From DASQTB01 sp035642095 (lineage in GTDB: Bacteria > Actinomycetota > UBA4738 > CALAEC01): a stretch of 16,076 bases of DNA. The stretch's first letter is position 1, and each line of letters starts with the position of its first letter. Made by a program: the position numbers and the translations under genes. Positions 13,666 through 16,076 of the stretch are shown one piece after another. The notes beneath the pieces were generated by a model, which made no database searches, was not told the DNA's origin, and worked only from the letters and a program-made list of their open reading frames with translations. The stretch covers positions 1 through 16,076 of the forward strand of contig DASQTB010000147.1 of assembly GCA_035642095.1 (NCBI GenBank), given 5' to 3'.

Positions 13666-14772
13666 TCAGGTCAGCCCGAGGGCGCCGGCCCCGGCACCGA
13701 GGAGAGCGCCGGCCAGGATCACCAGGGCCACCGGGGCCCGCAGCAGGATGGCCATCAGGGCGCCCGTGAAGATGGCGATCCGGACCGGCCCCGAGAGGGC
13801 GGTTTCCCCGAGGAGGAAGGCCGCGGCCAGGATGGCGCCGAGCGAGGCGGCCGTGACCCCCTCGACGAACGCCGACACCGCCGGACGGTCCCGGAAGCGG
13901 CGGAGGAACGGTCCACTCCCGGCCAGCACGGCGACGAACGACGGCAGGAACACCGCCGCCGCGGCCACCGCCGCGCCGACGAAGCCGGCCACGCCGAATC
14001 CCACGAACGCAGCCGTCATCACGATCGGCCCGGGCGTGGCCTGGCCGAGGGCCACCCCGTCCAGGAACTGCGGCTCGGTGAGCCAGCCCCGAGCCGTCAC
14101 CTCCGAGGCCAGCAACGGCACCAGGACCAGCCCGCCGCCGAACAGGAGCAGGCCGGTCCGGAGGAAGACCCAGCCCAGAGCGAGGAGGCCCGACCCCCCG
14201 AGTGCCACCCCGATCGGGATGGGGACGAGCACCGCAGCCCCCGGGACCACCTGGGACGCAGTCAGGCTCGCCACGCCGGCCGCCAGCAGCCATACCGGCG
14301 ACAGAAGGGGAAAGGCCGCGGTGAGGCCGAGCGTGGCCAGCGCCAGGATCGGCTTCCGCCAGCCGCCGACCACCGCGGACCGCAGCCTCCACGAGGCCCC
14401 GAGGACCGCGGCCAGAGCGACCGGTTGGATCCCCTCGAGGACGGCCTCGCGGAGCCGGAACCGTCCGGCCTCGAAGTACGCCCACGACAGGGCCAGCACC
14501 ATGAGGAACGCCGGGGCCATGAACGCCACGCCCGCCACGATCCCGCCCCCGATCCCGGCCCTCAGGTACCCGAGATGGATGGCCACCTCCGTCGAGTTCG
14601 GCCCGGGGATGAGATTGGTCACCCCCACGACCTCCAGGAACCGTCGCTCGTCGAGCCACCCACGCCGAAGCACCAGGTCGTCGTGCATCGCTGCGATGTG
14701 GGCGGTGGGCCCGCCGAACCCGATCGTCCCGAGACGAAGGAAGTACGCTCCGACCTCGGCCACCCGGTGCAT
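13666..14772 (-). CDS. chrA: Chromate transporter, two-domain ChrA
   Basis: A 368-residue inner-membrane protein of the CHR family, which exports chromate using the membrane potential. Both halves of the long type are present: the N half has LGTIGFGGPTAHIAAMHDD, a Gly-Trp-Leu element and IPGPNS; the C half repeats this as LLLFGGGLVLVPLL, GWLTEPQFLDGVALGQATPGPI. About ten hydrophobic segments run between and after them. The start is the ATG at 14770-14772, just before the first family motif; the same frame stays open upstream across the RTX gene on the other strand, which is not coding. No chrB regulator is adjacent; it is divergent from the RTX genes and followed by two tRNA genes. Real substrate may be chromate or sulfate-like anions. 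Confidence 0.92.
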   Translation of the reverse strand: MHRVAEVGAYFLRLGTIGFGGPTAHIAAMHDDLVLRRGWLDERRFLEVVGVTNLIPGPNSTEVAIHLGYLRAGIGGGIVAGVAFMAPAFLMVLALSWAYFEAGRFRLREAVLEGIQPVALAAVLGASWRLRSAVVGGWRKPILALATLGLTAAFPLLSPVWLLAAGVASLTASQVVPGAAVLVPIPIGVALGGSGLLALGWVFLRTGLLLFGGGLVLVPLLASEVTARGWLTEPQFLDGVALGQATPGPIVMTAAFVGFGVAGFVGAAVAAAAVFLPSFVAVLAGSGPFLRRFRDRPAVSAFVEGVTAASLGAILAAAFLLGETALSGPVRIAIFTGALMAILLRAPVALVILAGALLGAGAGALGLT

Positions 14773-14782
14773 CCCGGGCCGG

Positions 14783-14811
14783 ATGCTAGTGGAACACCCC
14801 GCCCGTGTTGA
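14783..14811 (-). promoter_or_regulatory. Candidate promoter for chrA
   Basis: On the minus strand TCAACA (14806-14811) and TAGCAT (14783-14788) are 17 bases apart. The -10 ends 10 bases before the chrA ATG, giving a leader of only a few bases. The -35 shares bases with that of the divergent RTX gene. Confidence 0.35.
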
Positions 14812-14836
14812 CCGCGTCAGGCAATGAAGACAGAAT
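14808..14836 (+). promoter_or_regulatory. Promoter for the first RTX-type gene
   Basis: TTGACC (14808-14813), a 17-base spacer and CAGAAT (14831-14836). Transcription would begin near 14843 and give a leader of about 43 bases with the AAGGAG ribosome site at 14875-14880. The upstream ATG at 14824 falls inside the promoter and so is not the start. Confidence 0.5.
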
Positions 14837-14886
14837 GCCCTTTCGATGCGGCCGGGCCGATGCCTGCCCGTGGAAAGGAGCGAAGG

Positions 14887-15879
14887 ATGAGCCACCGGAA
14901 CGGACCGGCCGCGATCGTCGCCGCCCTCGGCATGGTCGGGCTGCTCGCGCTGCCCGAAGCTGCGCTGGCCGCACCGCGGTGCTTCGGCAAGAGGGCCACC
15001 ATCGTGGGGACCGGCGGGAACGACAAGCTGAAGGGCACATCGCACCGCGACGTCATCGTGGGGCTGGGCGGTCACGACCGCATCGTCGGCCGGGCCGGCG
15101 ATGATCTGATCTGTGGCGGCGGAGGCCGGGACTCCATCCGGGGGAAGGCAGGGAAGGATCAGCTGGCGGGCGGCCCCAAGGGAGACAGGCTGTTCGGGCA
15201 ACAGGGGAACGACCGCCTGGCCGGCGGCGGGGGGGCCGACACACTCATCGCTCTTGCCGGGGACGACACACTTCTGGGCGGACCGAGAGGGGACGGTTTC
15301 ATGCTCCCCGGGGCCGGCAACGACATCGTGGCCGGGGGGGCCGGCCGCTTCGACCTGGTCTCCTTCGAGAAGGCTCCGATCGGTGTGGTGGTCGACCTCA
15401 ACGTCGTCACGCCGCAGAACACGAACGAGGGCGTGGACACGATCACCGGCGTCGAAGGGGTCAACGGTTCCAGAGGGAACGACCGGATTACCGGCCAGAA
15501 CGTTCCCAGCGAGACGGGCAATGGGCTGTTCGGATTGGATGGGACCGACGAGATCCTGGGGCTCGATGGGGACGACGTGATCTACGGAGAACACGGCAGC
15601 GACCGGGGCGGACCCGGCGTCGGACTGCTCAACGGCGGCGCCGGCAACGACTTCGTGGTCGGGGGCCCGGGGGATGACGACCTCTTCGGCGAGTCCGGCA
15701 ACGACCTACTGGACGGGTTCGAGGACGAGGAGACAACGGGCGACTTCGGCAGCGGCGGCCCGGACACCGACCGGTGCTTCGGGATCGAGACCTTCGACCC
15801 GGATCCGGCCAACGCGTGCGAGACGATGGGCGCCCGTCGAGCTCGATCGGGACTGGCTCGCTGGAATGACGTCCTCTGA
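14887..15879 (+). CDS. Secreted RTX-type calcium-binding repeat protein (first of two)
   Basis: A 330-residue exported protein. It has a Sec signal peptide (residues 1-28, core AAIVAALGMVGLLAL, cleavage near ALA/A), then about a dozen nonapeptide repeats of the GGxGxDxUx kind, such as GTGGNDKL, GLGGHDRIVG, RAGDDLICGG, QQGNDRLAGG, LAGDDTLLGG, GAGNDIVAGG, GLDGDDVIYG, GAGNDFVVGG and ESGNDLLDG. Such repeats form a parallel beta roll that binds calcium between turns. A non-repeat block (about 155-190, SFEKAPIGVVVDLN) interrupts them. Cysteines lie at the start (C32 in RCFG), in LICGG and near the end (DRCFG, NACE), suggesting disulfides. ATG 14887 follows AAGGAG. Gram-negative RTX toxins use type I secretion; the signal peptide here indicates Sec. 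Function, perhaps surface or matrix, is unknown. Confidence 0.85.
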   Translation: MSHRNGPAAIVAALGMVGLLALPEAALAAPRCFGKRATIVGTGGNDKLKGTSHRDVIVGLGGHDRIVGRAGDDLICGGGGRDSIRGKAGKDQLAGGPKGDRLFGQQGNDRLAGGGGADTLIALAGDDTLLGGPRGDGFMLPGAGNDIVAGGAGRFDLVSFEKAPIGVVVDLNVVTPQNTNEGVDTITGVEGVNGSRGNDRITGQNVPSETGNGLFGLDGTDEILGLDGDDVIYGEHGSDRGGPGVGLLNGGAGNDFVVGGPGDDDLFGESGNDLLDGFEDEETTGDFGSGGPDTDRCFGIETFDPDPANACETMGARRARSGLARWNDVL

Positions 15880-15902
15880 CCAGATCGACCTGGAGGTAGA
15901 TG

Positions 15903-16076
15903 ATGCGAACCGGGCTCACCATCATCCTGACCGTGGCCCTCCTCCTCGGCGCCGGACCGCTGGCCCAGCCGGCGGATGCCGCCGGATGTTTCGGTGGTCG
16001 GCCGACCATCGTGGGAACGAACGGCAAGGACCGGATCCGGGGAACGAACGGCGGTGACGTCATCGTCGGGCTCGGC
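15903..16076 (+). CDS. Secreted RTX-type repeat protein (second of two, 3' end missing)
   Basis: A paralogue of the preceding gene, cut by the window end after 58 codons. The signal peptide (core LTIILTVALLLGAGPLA, then ADA/A) is followed by GCFGGRPTIVGTNGKDRIRGTNGGDVIVGLG, which matches the CFGKRATIVGTGGNDKLKGT start of the first protein residue for residue in layout. GGAGGT (15892-15897) is 5 bases before the ATG at 15903; an adjacent ATG at 15900 is too close to it. It lies 23 bases after the first gene's stop, so both are probably on one mRNA. Confidence 0.8.
   Translation, partial: MRTGLTIILTVALLLGAGPLAQPADAAGCFGGRPTIVGTNGKDRIRGTNGGDVIVGLG

Noticed and set aside
14773..15594. Extension of the chrA frame upstream by about 270 codons
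   Set aside because: It is antisense to the RTX repeat gene, has no membrane or family motif, and chrA homologues begin near the ATG at 14772.
14995..15720. Periodic repeats that could suggest a CRISPR array or DNA satellite
   Set aside because: The period follows codons of the GGxGxDxUx protein repeat, units vary in DNA sequence, and there are no spacers.

Overview
The window is chromosomal DNA from a very GC-rich bacterium, most probably a member of the Actinomycetota. The reasons are the gene order thiF/moeB-cysO-cysM-murI-Rv1339-like-rph-rdgB, which follows the Mycobacterium tuberculosis Rv1335-Rv1341 neighbourhood; CysO itself, an actinobacterial sulfur carrier; many GTG and TTG starts; and several start codons placed where transcription should begin (leaderless genes behind TAG-type -10 boxes). 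Genus and class cannot be read from the sequence; an uncultured soil or sediment lineage is a guess.

Bases 1-5652 are one dense forward run. It opens with the 3' part of a MoeB/MoeZ-type E1 enzyme, the sulfur carrier CysO ending in Gly-Gly, and the CysO-using cysteine synthase CysM: a cysteine-synthesis cassette that loads sulfur onto a protein carrier. It continues with glutamate racemase (murI, with an apparent internal leaderless promoter), two tandem Rv1339-like metallo-beta-lactamase-fold hydrolases, RNase PH and the XTP/dITP pyrophosphatase RdgB, mostly joined by stop/start overlaps.

Bases 5653-9379 hold small units: a 51-residue Cys-rich protein with its own promoter, Shine-Dalgarno site and terminator; a DUF2231 membrane protein convergent with a pirin (their stop codons share one CTAG); a sigma-70 family factor divergent from the pirin and followed by an NAD(P)-binding epimerase-like gene; then a frameshifted, truncated remnant of a class III adenylate cyclase.

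Bases 9380-12362 carry azlC-azlD (branched-chain amino acid exporter), a START-like SRPBCC protein, tRNA-Leu(UAG) on the minus strand, an FHA-plus-membrane protein with a leaderless promoter, and a small unknown gene behind a foldable leader.

Bases 12363-16076 hold a secreted two-repeat protein (minus), an intergenic region with helically phased repeats, tRNA-Lys(CUU) and tRNA-His(GUG) behind chrA (all minus), and, divergent from chrA, two tandem secreted RTX-type calcium-binding repeat proteins, the second cut by the window end. No insertion sequence, integrase, CRISPR array or phage gene was seen. Most of the window is ordinary chromosome; the less ordinary points are the E1-CysO-CysM cassette without a rhodanese domain, the tandem hydrolases, the foldable leader and the tandem Sec-exported RTX-like proteins.
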